Source: Phascolarctos cinereus
Lineage: Eukaryota; Chordata; Mammalia; Diprotodontia; Phascolarctidae
Assembly: GCF_002099425.1 (NCBI RefSeq)
Contig: NW_018344285.1
Coordinates: 558,001 to 622,000, forward strand
DNA: 64,000 bases
Reading direction: 5' to 3'
Numbering within the stretch: the stretch's first letter is position 1; each line of letters begins with the position of its first letter. The notes below the pieces were generated by a model. That model made no database searches, had not been told where the DNA came from, and was given only the letters and a program-made list of their open reading frames with translations. The position numbers and the translations under genes were made by a program. Below are positions 1 through 12,004 of the stretch, piece by piece.

Positions 1-1325
1 ACATCTTCTCAACATTGCAGAGTAAATTGTGCTCCCCCATGTACCACCTCAAGATGAGACATCTGGCCTGGGGACAGATTATGAATGTGGGATCAGATTT
101 AAAGGCAAGTTGCAGGTTGAACTAGCAGATGTGTCTCCCATACTCCAGTAAAGGGCTTGAGCTTTTGACCAATTAGCATTCTTCTCTGCCTTCCCTATCC
201 ACAAAACCCCCTTAAACTGTAAGAATATTTAGTTCCATGGCATAATAGGAAGGTAGATGGATTCAGTATCAGAGTTTCGGAATCTACATATTACCTCTCT
301 CACTAACTCCTTCTGAATATATTACAAGGTATTTTATTTCTATAGACCACAACAGCAAAAAAGCAAATGGGCAAAGTAACTTTTAATCTCTTATAGATCC
401 AAATCTTTAATCCTATGCTCCTAGATCTCTTCCTCTCAGATTCCTTCAATCTTCCAAATGCTCAACTTAAATGTAGCTTGTTTTGGATGACTGTATCTTT
501 TAGAACTTTATCCAAACCAGACTGTTTCATCTCTGACACCCTTGGCACAAAGATCCAAGACAGGAAGTTGCTGCCTCATCTGCTCCCCACTGTCACTTTT
601 GGATCTTCTCTCTTTTTCCCTCTTATTCTCTTCCTTTATGCTTTTATTCTTACTCTTTTCCTTTAAAGTTAATTACATTTTATAGAGATATTTGTTGTTA
701 TCAATTGAAAGCCAGATCTGTCTCACTGTTCCTTAATAACTTCAGTACCTGACTTGGTCTTCTCCACTATAATACTTTGGCCTCTCAATTTCTGAGCTTC
801 CTCAAATTCCATACTATGTATCTCTAGTTTACAGTATTTGAAAACTCACAGTAGAGGTTATACTTTTTCATAATCACCCCTTCCTGTAAAGTCACGTGAA
901 TTTTCCTTTGGTATCATAAATTCAATTATGTCTGTAGACATAAAGTAACTATTTGTTCTTTCTCAAAGTCTTAAGTCTGAACTGTCAAGAAATACTTGGC
1001 AAGGAATAGGTTTTGAATAATAATTGGAAATCAATATCTTTGGAATTAGGTAAACCATGAAGGAATTAAGATTCAATAAGGAATTCAATTTGATAAGCAA
1101 AGACTCAACAACTATAACTTTTTTGGCAAAAAAAAAAATGAATCACTGGCTCAGGTCTGCTACAAAGCCCTCCAGACAACAATACACCTTTTCTTCCTTG
1201 CAGTTATAGCATTTAAAATGCTGGACATATATTTTCACCTTGAAATTAATTCTCATATGCATTTTGTCTTTCCTAAATCAAATGTGAAATCTTCACCTTC
1301 CACATAAACAAACATTTATCAATCA
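1..1325. other. No gene seen; unclassified AT-rich sequence
   Basis: I see no coding exon or clear repeat here. A weak SINE-like stretch may lie near 237-300 on the plus strand, but it is too decayed to assign. The 83-codon open frame at 415-666 is low-complexity (Phe/Leu-rich at its end), lacks any family resemblance and is probably chance. Confidence 0.5.
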
Positions 1326-1500
1326 GTCACCTGGATGGCCCAGCGGATAAAATGCTGGGCTTGTAGTCAAGAAAACCTAAGTTCAATTATAATCTTGGAT
1401 AGTTACAAGTTGTGTGGCCCTAGGCAACCTCTGTTTGCCTCAGTTTCCTCAACTGTAAAGTGGAGATATTAATAGAATCTACCTTCTGAGGTTGTTGTAA
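1326..1500 (+). repeat. CORE-SINE (MAR1/MIR-like), 3' truncated
   Basis: The stretch runs through the usual SINE order: a tRNA-like head near 1,330-1,390 ('gcccagcggataaaatgctg'), a 'gtgtggccctaggcaacctc' core, then 'gcctcagtttcctcaactg' and 'tctgaggttgttgtaa'. This order is typical of MIR/MAR1 CORE-SINEs of marsupials. It stops abruptly where L1 ORF1 sequence begins. Confidence 0.8.
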
Positions 1501-1501
1501 T

Positions 1502-2083
1502 AGACTAACCCAAATGGCAAAAGAGGTCTAAAAAGCCAATGAGAAGAATGTCTTAAAAAGTAGAATTGGCCAAATGGAAAAAGAAATCCAAAAGTTCACT
1601 GAAGAAAATAATTCCTTAAAAATTAGAATGGAGCAAATGGAAGCCAATGACTTTATGAGAAATCAAGACATTATAAAACAAAACCAAAAGAATTTAAAAA
1701 AAATAGAACACAATGTGAAATATCTCATTGGAAAAACAACTGACCTGGAAAATAGATCCAAGAGAGATAATTTAAAAATTATTGGACTATCTGAAAACCA
1801 TGATCAAAAAAAAAGAGATTTGACATTATATTTCAAGAAAGTATCAAGGAAAACTGCCCTGATTTTTTTGAACCAGAGGGCAAAATAGAAATTGAAAGAA
1901 TCCACCTATCATCTCCCAAAAGAGATCCCTAAAGGAAAACTCCTAGCAATATTGTAGCCAAATTCCAGAGTTCCCAGGTCAAGGAGAGAATATTGCAAGA
2001 AGCCGGAAAGAAACAATTCAAGTACTGTGAAAATGCAATCAGGCTAACACAAGATTTAGTAGATTCTAAATTAAGGGATTGGA
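1502..2083 (+). mobile_element. L1/HAL1 ORF1 fragment, sense
   Basis: This is a fragment of LINE-1 ORF1, the RNA-binding chaperone of the L1 particle. The open piece at 1,574-1,888 (104 codons) holds the end of the coiled coil (FTEENNSLKIRMEQMEA) and the start of the RRM (NLKIIGLSEN). A second piece from about 1,993 carries the C-terminal domain (AIRLTQDLVDSKLRDW), in another frame, so the gene is frameshifted and dead. Details such as the 'aacacaatgtgaaatatctc' block match the HAL1-type copies at 24.5 and 37.2 kb rather than the antisense L1 next door. It is joined at 2,083 to L1 in the opposite orientation. Confidence 0.85.
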
Positions 2084-5000
2084 GGGAGTTTGAGGTTCTC
2101 CTACTACTTTGGTTTTGCTGTCTTCTTTCTTGCAATTCACTTAACTTCTCTAAGAATTTAAATACTATACCAATTTATTTATATATGTTTAATGTTGATA
2201 TTACTTCATTATGTATGGTATCTTTTAACAAGATGTAGTTTTCTTCTTTATCTCTTTTAAATAGATTTATTTTACTTTGTGCTTTATCTGAGACCAGGAT
2301 TGCTATACCTGCTTTTTTTTTTAACTTCAGCTGAAGCATAATATATTCTACTCCAGTCTTTCACTTTTACTACCTGTGTATCCCTCTGCTTCAAATGTGT
2401 TTCTTACAAACAACATATTATAGGATTATGGTTTGAAATCTACTTTACTATCTCCTACCATTTTATGGGAGAGTTCATCCATTCATATTCGCATATGATG
2501 ATTTTCTGTTCCTTTTTCTCCCTCCTCTTTTTCCCACTATTTATCTCTTTTTTTCCTTCTTTCCCTCCTCACTAGTGTTTTGCTTCTGACCACTGCCTCC
2601 CTCAATCTGCTCTCCCTTCAATCAGTCCCCCTTTCTTTTCTTTCACTATTCCCTTCCTACTTCTTCCCTCCCTTCTGGCCTCCCTTCTGTCATGAACCTC
2701 TCTTTTCTTTCTGCTTTCTCCTCCTACTTCCTATAGGGTAAGATAGATCTCTATACCCAAGTGAATGTGTATGTTATTCCCTCTTTGAGTCAAATCCAAT
2801 GGAAGTAAGGTTTGAACAATGCTCAATCCCCCTCCCTTTATTCCCTCTACTGTAATATGTCTTTGTGCCTCTTCATGTGATATAATTTACACTGTCTACC
2901 TCCTCCTTTCCTCTTCTCCCAGTATAATTCTTTTTTTTAACCCTTAATTATTTTTTATCATCACATCAAATTCAATTTATACCCACAATCTCTTTTTTTA
3001 TAAGCCCCTTCTAAATGTGATAACAGTTCTCAAGAATTACTAGTATCATCTTCCTATTGGATTGTAACAGTTTAACTTTATTGAATACAGTTTTTTTCTT
3101 TGCTATTTACCTTTTTATGCCTCTATTGAATCTTGTATTTGAAGATCAAATTTTCTGTTCAGCTGTTTTTTTTTTTCATCAGGCAAGTTTGGATGTCATC
3201 TATTTCATTGAATTTCCATCTCCTCCCTTGAAATATTATGCTCAATTTTGCTTGGTATTTGATTCTTGATTGCAAGCTTAACTCTTTTGCCTTCCAGAAT
3301 ATCATATTCCAAGCCCTCTGATCCTTAAATGTGGAAGGTGTTAGGTCCTGCATAATCTTGACTGTAGTTCCATGATATTTAAATTGTTTCTCTCTGGCTG
3401 CTTGCAGTATTTTCTCCTTGACCTGATAATTCTAGAATTTGGCTATGATATTCCTTGGTGTTTACATTTTGGGATCTCTTTCAGGCGGTGAATGGTGTAT
3501 TCTTTCAATGAATATTTTACCCTTTGGTTCCAGGACCTCAGAGTAGTTTTCCTTGATAATTTCTTGAAAGATGCTGTCTAGGCTCCTTTTTTTTTTTAAT
3601 CATAGCTTTCAGATAGACCAATAATTCTTAAATTATCTCCCCTGGATCTATTTTCCATAAAATACCATGAGGTATTTTATATTTTCTTCTATTTGTTTTC
3701 ATTCTTTTGATTTCGTTTGACTGATTCTTAATGTCTCATAAAGTTATCACCTTCCACTTGCCCAATTCTAATTTTTAAGGAATTGTTTTCTCAGTTAGCT
3801 TTTGTGCCTTATTTTCCATTTGGCCAATTCTACTTTTTAAGGAGTTATTCTCTTCAATGAATTTTTGTAACTTGTTTTAAATTTGGTCAATTCTATGTTT
3901 AAGGAGTTGTTTTCTTCAGTTGATTTTTTTTTCCAATTTGGCCAATTGTATTTTTTTAAGGAATTGTTTTCTTCAGTCAATTTTTGGACTTCATTTTCAA
4001 AGCTGTTGACTCTCTGTTGCATACTTCTCATTTCTTTTCCTAATTTTTCTGACACCTCTCTTATTTGACTTAAAATCCTTCTTGAGCTCTTTAAAGAAGG
4101 ATTTTTGGTCTTGAGACCAATTCATATTTCCCTTTGAGATCTCTGATGTAGGTATATTCACAACGTTACCTTCTTTGAATTTCTGTTTTAATTTTGCCTG
4201 TCCATAGAAATTTTCTCTGGTCAGTGTTCATTTTTGCTTTTTGCTCATCTTGTTTGCCTATTTCCTGGTTTTTAAAGCTGAGCCCTCCTGCTGGGGCATG
4301 GAGGGCACTGTCCCAAGCTTCTTATGCTGAGGGGTCAGGGGTCTGTTCACTGGCTTTGTGTGTTGTGGCCTCAGATGCTGTAGCTGGAGGCTGTAGAGGT
4401 CTGTCAGCTTACCCAGTGCTGAGCAGGGGTGCTAGTGGGTGTGTCTGGCATGTACTGAGGCCAGGTGGGTTTTTTTTCCTTCATTTCCCTGGGACTAGCA
4501 TGAAGTACATGGAGGTCTGGCCACTGGAGGATACCTGCACTCCCTAGACTGCACTGAAACCCCATACAGGTTCAGCCACTGGATAATGCCTGCCCATCTG
4601 AGCCTTTGCTGAAACCAGTAGATGTCTGACTGCTGGAAGGATGTCTACCCTCCAGGGGCTGTGGTTAAACAGATGGAAGACCACTGTTAGAAGACATCTG
4701 GCTGCTGTGTGCTGCACTGGCAGCATGGTGGTTCCCCAAGCTGGGGTCTGCTGGTTCCCCTGGCTATGCTAATGTATACTGTGGGTCCTAATGTTGCATT
4801 TGTCTGCTTCATCACCCTGGGGTTCAAGATCTCCTGCTGGTTTGCTAAGGTGGGGTTTGTTACTGGCTTGCTGGGACACTTTCTGTCCTGGAATGTGCTC
4901 CCCTTTTACCAGACTGAGATGGACCTTTCTTGCTAATCCTCCAAGTTTCCTGGGCTAAATTACTGTTCCACCATGTCTTTCCACTGGCTCTGCTGTTCCA

Positions 5001-5092
5001 CAATTTTTCCTTGAGGTTTACTTTTTTTTCCCCAGAGGTGAATATTAGAGAATGACAATGATTTTCTGCTTACTTTGCCATCTTGGTTCCCA
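2084..5092 (-). mobile_element. L1, antisense: endonuclease part of ORF2, linker, ORF1 and 5'UTR
   Basis: Read on the minus strand this runs 5'UTR (about 5,092-4,100), ORF1 (about 4,100-3,150), the purine-rich ORF1-ORF2 linker (about 3,140-2,480, seen here as a pyrimidine-rich run) and the ORF2 endonuclease start (about 2,480-2,084). ORF1 is recognised from its coiled coil (VQKLTEENNSLKK, 3,837-4,055) and C-terminal domain (LSLQSRIKYQAKLSIIFQGR, 3,159-3,353). The 5' end is the 'ccaagatggcaaagtaa' block near 5,075-5,092. ORF2 is cut within the endonuclease, so RT and the 3' end are missing. Many frame breaks; non-functional. Confidence 0.85.
3159..3353 (-). pseudogene. L1 ORF1 C-terminal domain remnant
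   Basis: Sixty-four codons correspond to the last part of L1 ORF1p, the basic C-terminal domain that grips RNA together with the RRM. The stretch LQSRIKYQAKLSIIFQGR matches the conserved 'prISYPAKLSf' region of mammalian ORF1p. It is one open piece of a frameshifted gene, with no independent start expected. Confidence 0.75.
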
Positions 5093-6240
5093 GAAGTCTG
5101 CATATGTTTTTTTTAGGCTTTTGTTAGAAATATTTTGGAGTAATTCTGTCTTTCTACATTTTCAGCACCCCTGTCACCATAATAACTTCTACAGTGGGAT
5201 TCTTTTTGTTGTTGTTGTTGTTGATGATGATTTTTTTTTACTCATTATTTCACCCTACTTCATGAATTCAGACTATGTTAGGGCAAAGCTTTGAGTATTT
5301 CTGGATGGAAAGTCTGTTCTTATTTTGTTTGTGCTTTTTTTGGTTTTTTGAATGTTATATTATTCCAGGATCTTAGGGACAGCTTGGAGAGGGAATCTAA
5401 AAGTTTTCCCGAAGTGGCCTAATTCAGGGTCATTCTGTTGGCTGTCCCCATGATCTGAACTTTGTAAGTTTCTCAATTGAATTTGGTTCTATCCACAGTA
5501 GACTGCTTCTGATTTCAATCATTATGGGGTAGCTGGAAATCTTTCCTTGTTTCTAGTGCTTCCTACATAGCATTGTAGGCTTCCTTTGCTCTGAAATTCC
5601 TGTCATGGTTATTCTCTGCTGCCTCCAGACTGGGCTCTAAGTTGGACCTGAAAAAAATGTTCCATCCCTGGAATCCCAGGCACATACCTGCTGCTTGCTT
5701 CCTAACTTGTTATTTGCTCATTACACTGCCTAGGGTCTGTTATCACTCACTGCCCATGATCAGTGGTCTTTGGGTACAAAACTCTTCTCTGTCCCCCCAA
5801 ATTTCTGACCTAGAACTGCATAGTGATCAAAAAAAGCTACCAATCTTCAACTGTTCCATTTTCTACACAAGGTCATGGTGTTGTCATTGGTTTTAACCTT
5901 AAAATGCTCAGGAGCATAGCATCAGTCTTCTATCTGTCATTGAGTAATTGAAGATTCCATTTGGTCCCTTGCTCCTGGACGGAAGCTGTCCATGGTGTCC
6001 ACAGAACTCTCCACCATTCCATCCCATGTCAACTTGGGAGATTTTCTTGAATTTCTCCATTAGGATTTGATCTAATGGATTCTATCTTTTCTAAAGTTTT
6101 TTTTCCCTTTGTTTCTCTAGTTACTTGTCATGTTGATTCCTTACCTTAATTTTAATATGTGATACAGTTTCAAGTATAATATAGCAGTAACAAATTATTC
6201 GATCTTTTTATACACAAGTACACAATAATACTTTAATTTC
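5093..6240. other. Unclassified block beside the L1 5' end; possible further L1-related leader
   Basis: This kilobase is visibly less AT-rich than its surroundings and starts where the antisense L1 5'UTR ends. It includes a (GTT)n/GAT run at about 5,209-5,231. I cannot match it to ORF1, ORF2 or a host gene. The 84-codon frame at 5,642-5,896 has no recognisable motif. It may be a second type of L1 5' leader in antisense or another repeat, but this is a guess. Confidence 0.35.
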
Positions 6241-6283
6241 ATGCAAGTGGGGGACATCCAGTATTTATTGCTGCTGTGTCTTT

Positions 6284-6333
6284 TGTTATTGTTGTTGTTA
6301 TTATTATTACTATTATTATTATTATTATTATTA
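6284..6333. repeat. (TTA/TTG)n microsatellite
   Basis: About 50 bases of TTA with some TTG triplets. It creates a spurious poly-leucine open frame from 6,241. It sits just upstream of a minus-strand SINE and could be the expanded tail of that SINE's neighbourhood. Confidence 0.9.
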
Positions 6334-6366
6334 CCTAAACAGGTTAACACTTGGGATACAAAGAAA

Positions 6367-6577
6367 GATCATAGAATCATAGATTATGAAAAGAAATGGA
6401 TGATAAAAACATTAAATCCTGACCACTTTATTTTATAGATGAGGAAACTGAGCAACACAAAAATTAAATATCTTGCCCAGAGTCTATCACCTAGTAAATG
6501 TCTGAGGTAGAATTTGTTTTCCACGTCTGAACTCCAAGTCCAGTGCCCTATAGGTTACAAGTTGTATCATACCAACT
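6367..6577 (-). repeat. MIR/THER-type CORE-SINE, antisense
   Basis: Read on the plus strand it has the reversed CORE-SINE order: 'agaatcatagatta', 'tagatgaggaaactgagcaa', a degraded 'gcccagagt...cacctagtaaatgtctgaggtagaattt', then 'ccaagtccagtgccctatag'. That is the minus-strand form of a MIR/THER-like SINE over most of its length. Divergence looks moderate to high. Confidence 0.85.
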
Positions 6578-8410
6578 GGTGAAAGCACAGAGAGTTCAGA
6601 AAGCACAGAAATAGGGTTCTGGGATGAATCACAAGAAGGGTTATGAATAAGATTTTTTGTTAATGTGGCAAAAAAAAATTACAGTTAAGGGAATAAAGCA
6701 GAGGTTGTGGTGTCACAGAGGATGATCTGACCAACGTTGCAATCACTTTTGGGAAAGAGATTGCTTGAATTCCCTCTTCCCACAAGTTTCCAGACTGTGC
6801 TCCTATGGATGTGAGAGGCAAAAGTTGAGAGATTTCCTCATGACAAATTCTTGAGGGTGGTAATCTATGGCCAAGTGTGGTAGGAAGGAAGAAAAAAACA
6901 TATCTTTATTGAATTTTGGAGTCCTAGGAACAATCCTTGATCAACCTATCCTGCCTATGGTTCTGACTTCCAGAAATGCAAAGGCTCTATGACACGGGCA
7001 TTTTTTTGTGTATGTACCACTCCTACTTATAGGCACCTCTGTTGATCTATGTGTGTTTTTGGTTCGGTCCAAGCAGTGTGAGATAATGACTTCAGCTGGC
7101 CTTTTTTTTTTAATGCATTCTATTATTTAATGTTGACTTGTTCTCCTCTATTTTTGTTTGCTTATCCAATCATTTTTTTAAATCATCACTTCATCTCTAT
7201 TGGTATGTCCACTATGGCCCAACCATGGCCTTATTGCAATGACAATTCATGTGACTCACTGTGTTATATTATCTCATTACTTTTCTGTTGCAAATGACTT
7301 AGTCCTCTGCCAGTACCATCAATTTATGTTTATTTAGGTGGATTGAAATAAAAATCATTTCCATTTTGTACCTGGTACTACTAAAATGAAGAGAGTAGAA
7401 AGTGATCTGAATCACCATTTAAATGGTATTTTGGAGAAGCATTTCATAAAAGCAGAAAAAAAGAGCCCCTGAATGATTCTAATGCACACAGTAAAATGAG
7501 GACAGACCTAACAATTGATGTGTGAAACCTAAATGTTTGCTTTTCAGGGGAAAATAATTTTCAAATTCCTGATGTGGTTTTAATAAAGCCTTTAATTATA
7601 AAACGAACACTCTAGTGGGAAGTGGCGGGGGTGGGGAGGAGGTGGGCAAGGTGTTGAGAAGCTATGCTTTTTATTGAATGCCTGAAAGCTTGTTGTCATG
7701 TAGATTTGAAAAATGCCAACTCCCTGTTTCCCTTAAGTATGTCAATTTTTTATTACATCCAGTGATATGATTGGAATCAGAGAGTTTGGGTCATTTTAAC
7801 TGGTAAGATTGACAGGAAACCTGAGAACTTTGTATAGCGATCTTTAAATTGACTTTTTTAAAAGTCTAAATCTTTGGCTTTTTTTTTTCTAGGGTACTTT
7901 ATAACTCCTAATATTATCTCCTCATACCAGGACACACTTTTTCTTTGTGTAACTGTCCTACTGGCTTTGTGAGGGTGCAGCTAATAAGATGCTGGCTTTC
8001 CTGCTGCTAATTCTGAATCCAATTAAATGGTTCTAAAGTGGACTCTAAGACCTCAGACAAAAGTTCCTCTGAGACAAGCACTTTAACACATAAAATCCTA
8101 CTGGTGTATTTTGTTAATTTTAAAATGGACATTTTGGAACCAACTCACTGTGCGCCATACTTTCATCTACTTTTTGTACCTACACATTCCTAAAGGTTTA
8201 GTATGAGACCAGGAGAGAACAGAAAATCTAAAACTAATGGATTCTTGGGGAATAGACTCGAGGCATGCTATAGAGTAGAGCCACAAATCTGTATTCTGTC
8301 CCACAATTGGATACATATTCACTGGATGAAAAATCATGCTTACTACCTCTCCCTCTTACAAAGCAGGATCATGGAGAAGAAGGAATACAAAATGGTCACT
8401 ATTGCTTAGT
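6578..8410. other. No gene seen; unclassified non-repeat sequence
   Basis: I find no coding similarity. A short G-rich stretch lies at about 7,622-7,650. The segment around 7,540-8,040 looks like ordinary unique sequence and could be tested for conservation. The frame at 8,203-8,409 (68 codons) resembles no family known to me. Confidence 0.5.
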
Positions 8411-8640
8411 CAGCACAGTTAATAGTCTGCTGGACTTGGAATCAGGAATAACTAAAAGTGACCCTAGGAAAGTCACTTAATATCTGTACACCTGTGTTTC
8501 CTCATCTGGAAAACTGAGATATTAAAAGCACTTATCTTGCAGGATTGTTGAGAATATCAAATGAGATGATTTTTGTAAAAACATTTGCAAACTCTTAAAT
8601 GTTACAGAAATGCTAGTGACAATGATGATGATGATAATGG
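8411..8640 (+). repeat. MIR, sense
   Basis: The order 'gacttggaatcagga', 'accctaggaaagtcacttaa', 'gtttcctcatctggaaaact', 'gcaggattgttgagaatatc', 'aaatgagatgattttt' and a (GAT)n-rich tail near 8,622-8,637 is that of a nearly complete MIR element. Confidence 0.85.
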
Positions 8641-10567
8641 GGTGGTGCATTTAAATGTTTAAAAAGCATTTTACACATATTCTTTTGTATTATTTTAAAT
8701 AAATGATACCATTAGTATTATTACTGTTATTTCTTTTGCTGGTATATAACTTTGTTATTGAGAAATTTGGAAATATTTTGAGATTCATTAAGAGGGAGGG
8801 TATTTGCAGAAGTATATTAAATTTTCTAGTGTTTAGCAACTCTATCAAGCATTCCTGGCAAAGATCTTATACTAGAAACGATTTAATATATAGGTCAAAT
8901 AATTTTGTAACTGTTGATACAGAAGCTATTGCCTCCTATATTAGACAGTATGTATAAATGCCTTAGTGAATTAGGGATTGAACAAATATCTGATAGCTTT
9001 AGTAAAAAGAGTGAAACAAAATATTTTTCCTTAATTATGCTTTTTTGGGGAGAAAAGGGAGACTGATAGCATTTGAATCATTTAAATAATTCCTTCCCCT
9101 TCTTTAGTTCCCTGACCTAATAAAATGAACTATGATAAATATCTCTTCACAAAATGATCACTGGCAGTGGATAGTCAGGAGTTGATTCCTGAGCTCCAAA
9201 GAACCAAGGATGAGATATGTTTTCAGAATCTTTCATTTATGTCTGACATACTTGGTATTGACAATAGTTGGAGACCAGATACCATATTTGATAGAGTCAT
9301 GATGTGTCCCAAAAGACTAAATTAAAAGAGATCCTGGTAATCAATGACCAGAATACACAAAAAATGCATCTTTGGAACTGATTGAAGACAGAATTTAATC
9401 TGTCTGGTCCAGTGAAGGTTATTAAACCTATTAAAAATAGCTAAACTTTGATTTTCTTTTCCCAGAGTTGAAACTCACATTAGTAGCTAAGAAGGGATTC
9501 TTCTGAGCAGAATTTTTCTGGTCAGTTGCTCTGCTGCTTGAATACTAAAAAAACAATCATTTTTTTTCCCTTCTTCCTGGGGAAAATGGGATTTTTCATC
9601 ATCCAGCTCAAGCCAATTTTCTTCTACATTTTTCTGAAAGTGAAATTTAATAAATATTTATTTGGTAATACTTTTTAAGCTCCCCACTGCTGAAGGCTTA
9701 TCATGGCTGAATTCAGTGTATCTTAACAGAATACTGAGAGAAACCAGGGAGGGAGGTGGTAAAAAGGGAAAGGAAGCGGTTATTATGCAATAGATTTTCC
9801 GTTGTGGGGAGCAAAACTCCTTGTTGTAACGAGAAATGTATATTTCAAATCCCCTTTGCTTAGCAAAGCAAGAGATTTTAGTCAGCTCTCTCTTTATAAA
9901 TAAGATTCCTAAATTAATTCATTTATTTTCTGTCTCTAGTATAATTTTGTTGGATGCTGGCTACAGGGACCAACAGAATTTACTCATGCAATGCATAAAA
10001 GGCAAAAATGAGGAATTGCTTACATTTTTGAAAGTCTTCTGCATTTATCCAACTTCATATCCCCAATCAAACATTAGCTTACTTGCTGTTTTCTATTTTT
10101 CAGCTAAACTACTTGTCATGGCAAGGAAAAAAAATCAAAGAGTACCCATATATAGATAAAGATGATATACATATGAGAAAGAGAAAGAGAGATAGTAGAG
10201 ATTTAGATATAGATACAGAAAGATCTACCACTTCACTTGACTTCTATTGATTCTGGTCACAATTATGGAAATCAGACATGCTGAATAATAAGTTAATTCT
10301 AAGAAATTAGAATTATAAACATTTTAGGCAACCCTTTCTAGGCATGTACAGGTCCAATTGGATTTTTTATCCTGAATGAAAATGTTATTATTATTATACT
10401 CTATGTAATGTAAAAAATGTTAAACAGTTCTTTTAACTGTCTTTGTGAGATTCATCAGATAATTATTTAATTGAGTGACTCATCAGGGTTATTTAGACAC
10501 ATTGCCTGAATATAAGAGACTATAGTTGTCGAAATGACAGTTATACAGTCATTTTACATTGAATGTA
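8641..10567. other. No gene seen; unclassified sequence
   Basis: This has no recognised repeat or exon. The 107-codon frame at 9,836-10,159 and the 84-codon frame at 8,703-8,957 look like chance frames in AT-rich DNA. A GA/GATA-rich low-complexity patch lies at about 10,160-10,230. Confidence 0.5.
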
Positions 10568-10740
10568 ATGACTGGCCTTGGAGTTGGAAAGAATTGCCTT
10601 TGACACATACTAGAAGTGTAAACATGGGTGAGTCACAACTCCTCAAATAATTCTCAAAAACTATGAGTTTTAGATCATCTGCCAATTTGTATCCACTGAT
10701 GGAATTCAATTAAATAAGCATTTATTAAATTGAATCACTA
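10568..10740 (+). repeat. Decayed SINE followed by an old repeat end
   Basis: 'ggccttggagttggaaagaa' followed by 'gacacatactagaagtgtaa' fits the head of a marsupial CORE-SINE. The 'aataagcatttattaaattg' after it resembles the start of the ancient 'cactgtgctaagtgctgggg' repeat seen elsewhere in the window. Both parts are strongly diverged. Confidence 0.5.
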
Positions 10741-11221
10741 GATGGTGTTTCCATACCAGGAGTTGCCTCCACAGCTTATATCATTTGTTCAGGGCTTTCT
10801 GGTTATTTAATAAACTAGATTGAAATGATTGGCATAGAAGCATAAAATGACATCTTAAACAGAGAAGCTTTACCTAATTTATGATGGATATTAAGAAATT
10901 GAATGGATACGTGCCACCGAGATAATATGGCTATAATTGATATTACTAATATTTTCCTTCAACATCTAAATCTTACCTATAAGTGATTAAATTATTGCAC
11001 CATTGATTCAGATGCAGGACACGTACAGAAAATATTTATTGTATCTGTTACAGGAAGTGTAGCAAATGTCATAGTTCTGTTTTAAGCTATTATGTTCCAT
11101 CAATATAACAGGTACTGTCAATATAACAGGTAACCCTAATACTAAGTTACACTTCATTTTATGCTTTTCTAAAGGGCTTGTCAAGTAATGCTGTGTATTT
11201 TTATTATCTACATGCCACATT
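10741..11221. other. No gene seen
   Basis: This is unclassified AT-rich sequence. The minus-strand frame at 11,008-11,220 (70 codons) has no recognisable motif. A short local duplication, 'caatataacaggta', occurs twice near 11,101-11,133. Confidence 0.5.
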
Positions 11222-11340
11222 CTCCATTGTAAACTCCATGAGGTCAGTGACAGTGTCTCATTTCAAAATCATATCACTACCAGGGTCTAATGCAATCCTC
11301 TGCACATAATAAACACATATTAAATGCTGAAGGAATGAAG
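11222..11340 (+). repeat. L2 3' end
   Basis: The sequence 'aaactccatgaggtcagtga', then 'cagggtctaatgcaatcctctgc', then 'cataataaacacatattaaa' and 'gaaggaatga' follows the classic L2 3'-terminal order, so it is an old 5'-truncated L2 copy. Confidence 0.75.
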
Positions 11341-11789
11341 CCTGTGCCCTTTTCATGAACAAAATTTCTGATTATAACTCTCAAGGCTATCCATCAATGC
11401 AATGAGGAGGCAATATGGTCACTTAGGAGTTGAGTATCATTAAGGTAAGAAAGAGTAGCCAACAGTACTGAAAGGAAAATAAAATTGAAATACTTCTTGA
11501 TGCATTCTGAAGAGAGACCTCCATCACTTGGGTGACAATGACTGTTGGGCCTAAAATTGGGATGTGTAATATGTCAATATATTGTTATGGAGAGAGGTTG
11601 TTTCAGTATGTCAAGTGAGATTGTATCCAAATCATAAACTGTCAAGCAAGCTATCCTGGTTTTCTTAACAGAAAGACTGAATTTATATACTAATATGTCA
11701 TTAATTATCTCACAAGAAAAAGGATGAGAAGATATCAGTGAAAATCAAGTTATTCATGTGCAGGTAGATAAGGAGAAACTGTGTGTTAC
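11341..11789. other. No gene seen
   Basis: This is unclassified sequence with no open frame or repeat that I can support. Confidence 0.45.
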
Positions 11790-11960
11790 AGCAAAAAGTG
11801 TAGTGTTTCAAGTTAGAAGACATGAGTTTGAAGCTTTGCTGATGTTTACGCTACTGTATGACCTCAGACAATTTTCTTAATCTTTCTGGTTCTCACTATA
11901 ATCATGAAGGTATAAGACTGCAAATTATCTTCACTCTCTAAATTCTGTAATGTTAAAATC
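11790..11960 (+). repeat. MIR/THER-type SINE, sense
   Basis: A degraded copy: 'caagttagaagacatgagtt', 'ctactgtatgacctcagaca', then 'ttctggttctcactataatc' and the 3' 'cactctctaaattctgtaat'. The spacing fits a full-length CORE-SINE. Confidence 0.65.
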
Positions 11961-11987
11961 TCTAACCCAAAGGGTTAAAAACAGAAA

Positions 11988-12004
11988 AAAAATGCTACCT
12001 CAGT
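11988..12004. repeat. Target-site duplication, left copy
   Basis: AAAAATGCTACCTCAGT (17 bp) is repeated exactly at 12,270-12,286. The pair brackets a short L1-derived insertion, as expected for L1 target-primed reverse transcription. Confidence 0.92.

Noticed and set aside
415-666. 83-codon open frame on the plus strand
   Set aside because: Hydrophobic, pyrimidine-derived composition with no motif; expected by chance in AT-rich DNA.
6241-6438. Poly-leucine open frame
   Set aside because: It only translates the TTA/TTG triplet repeat and a following SINE.
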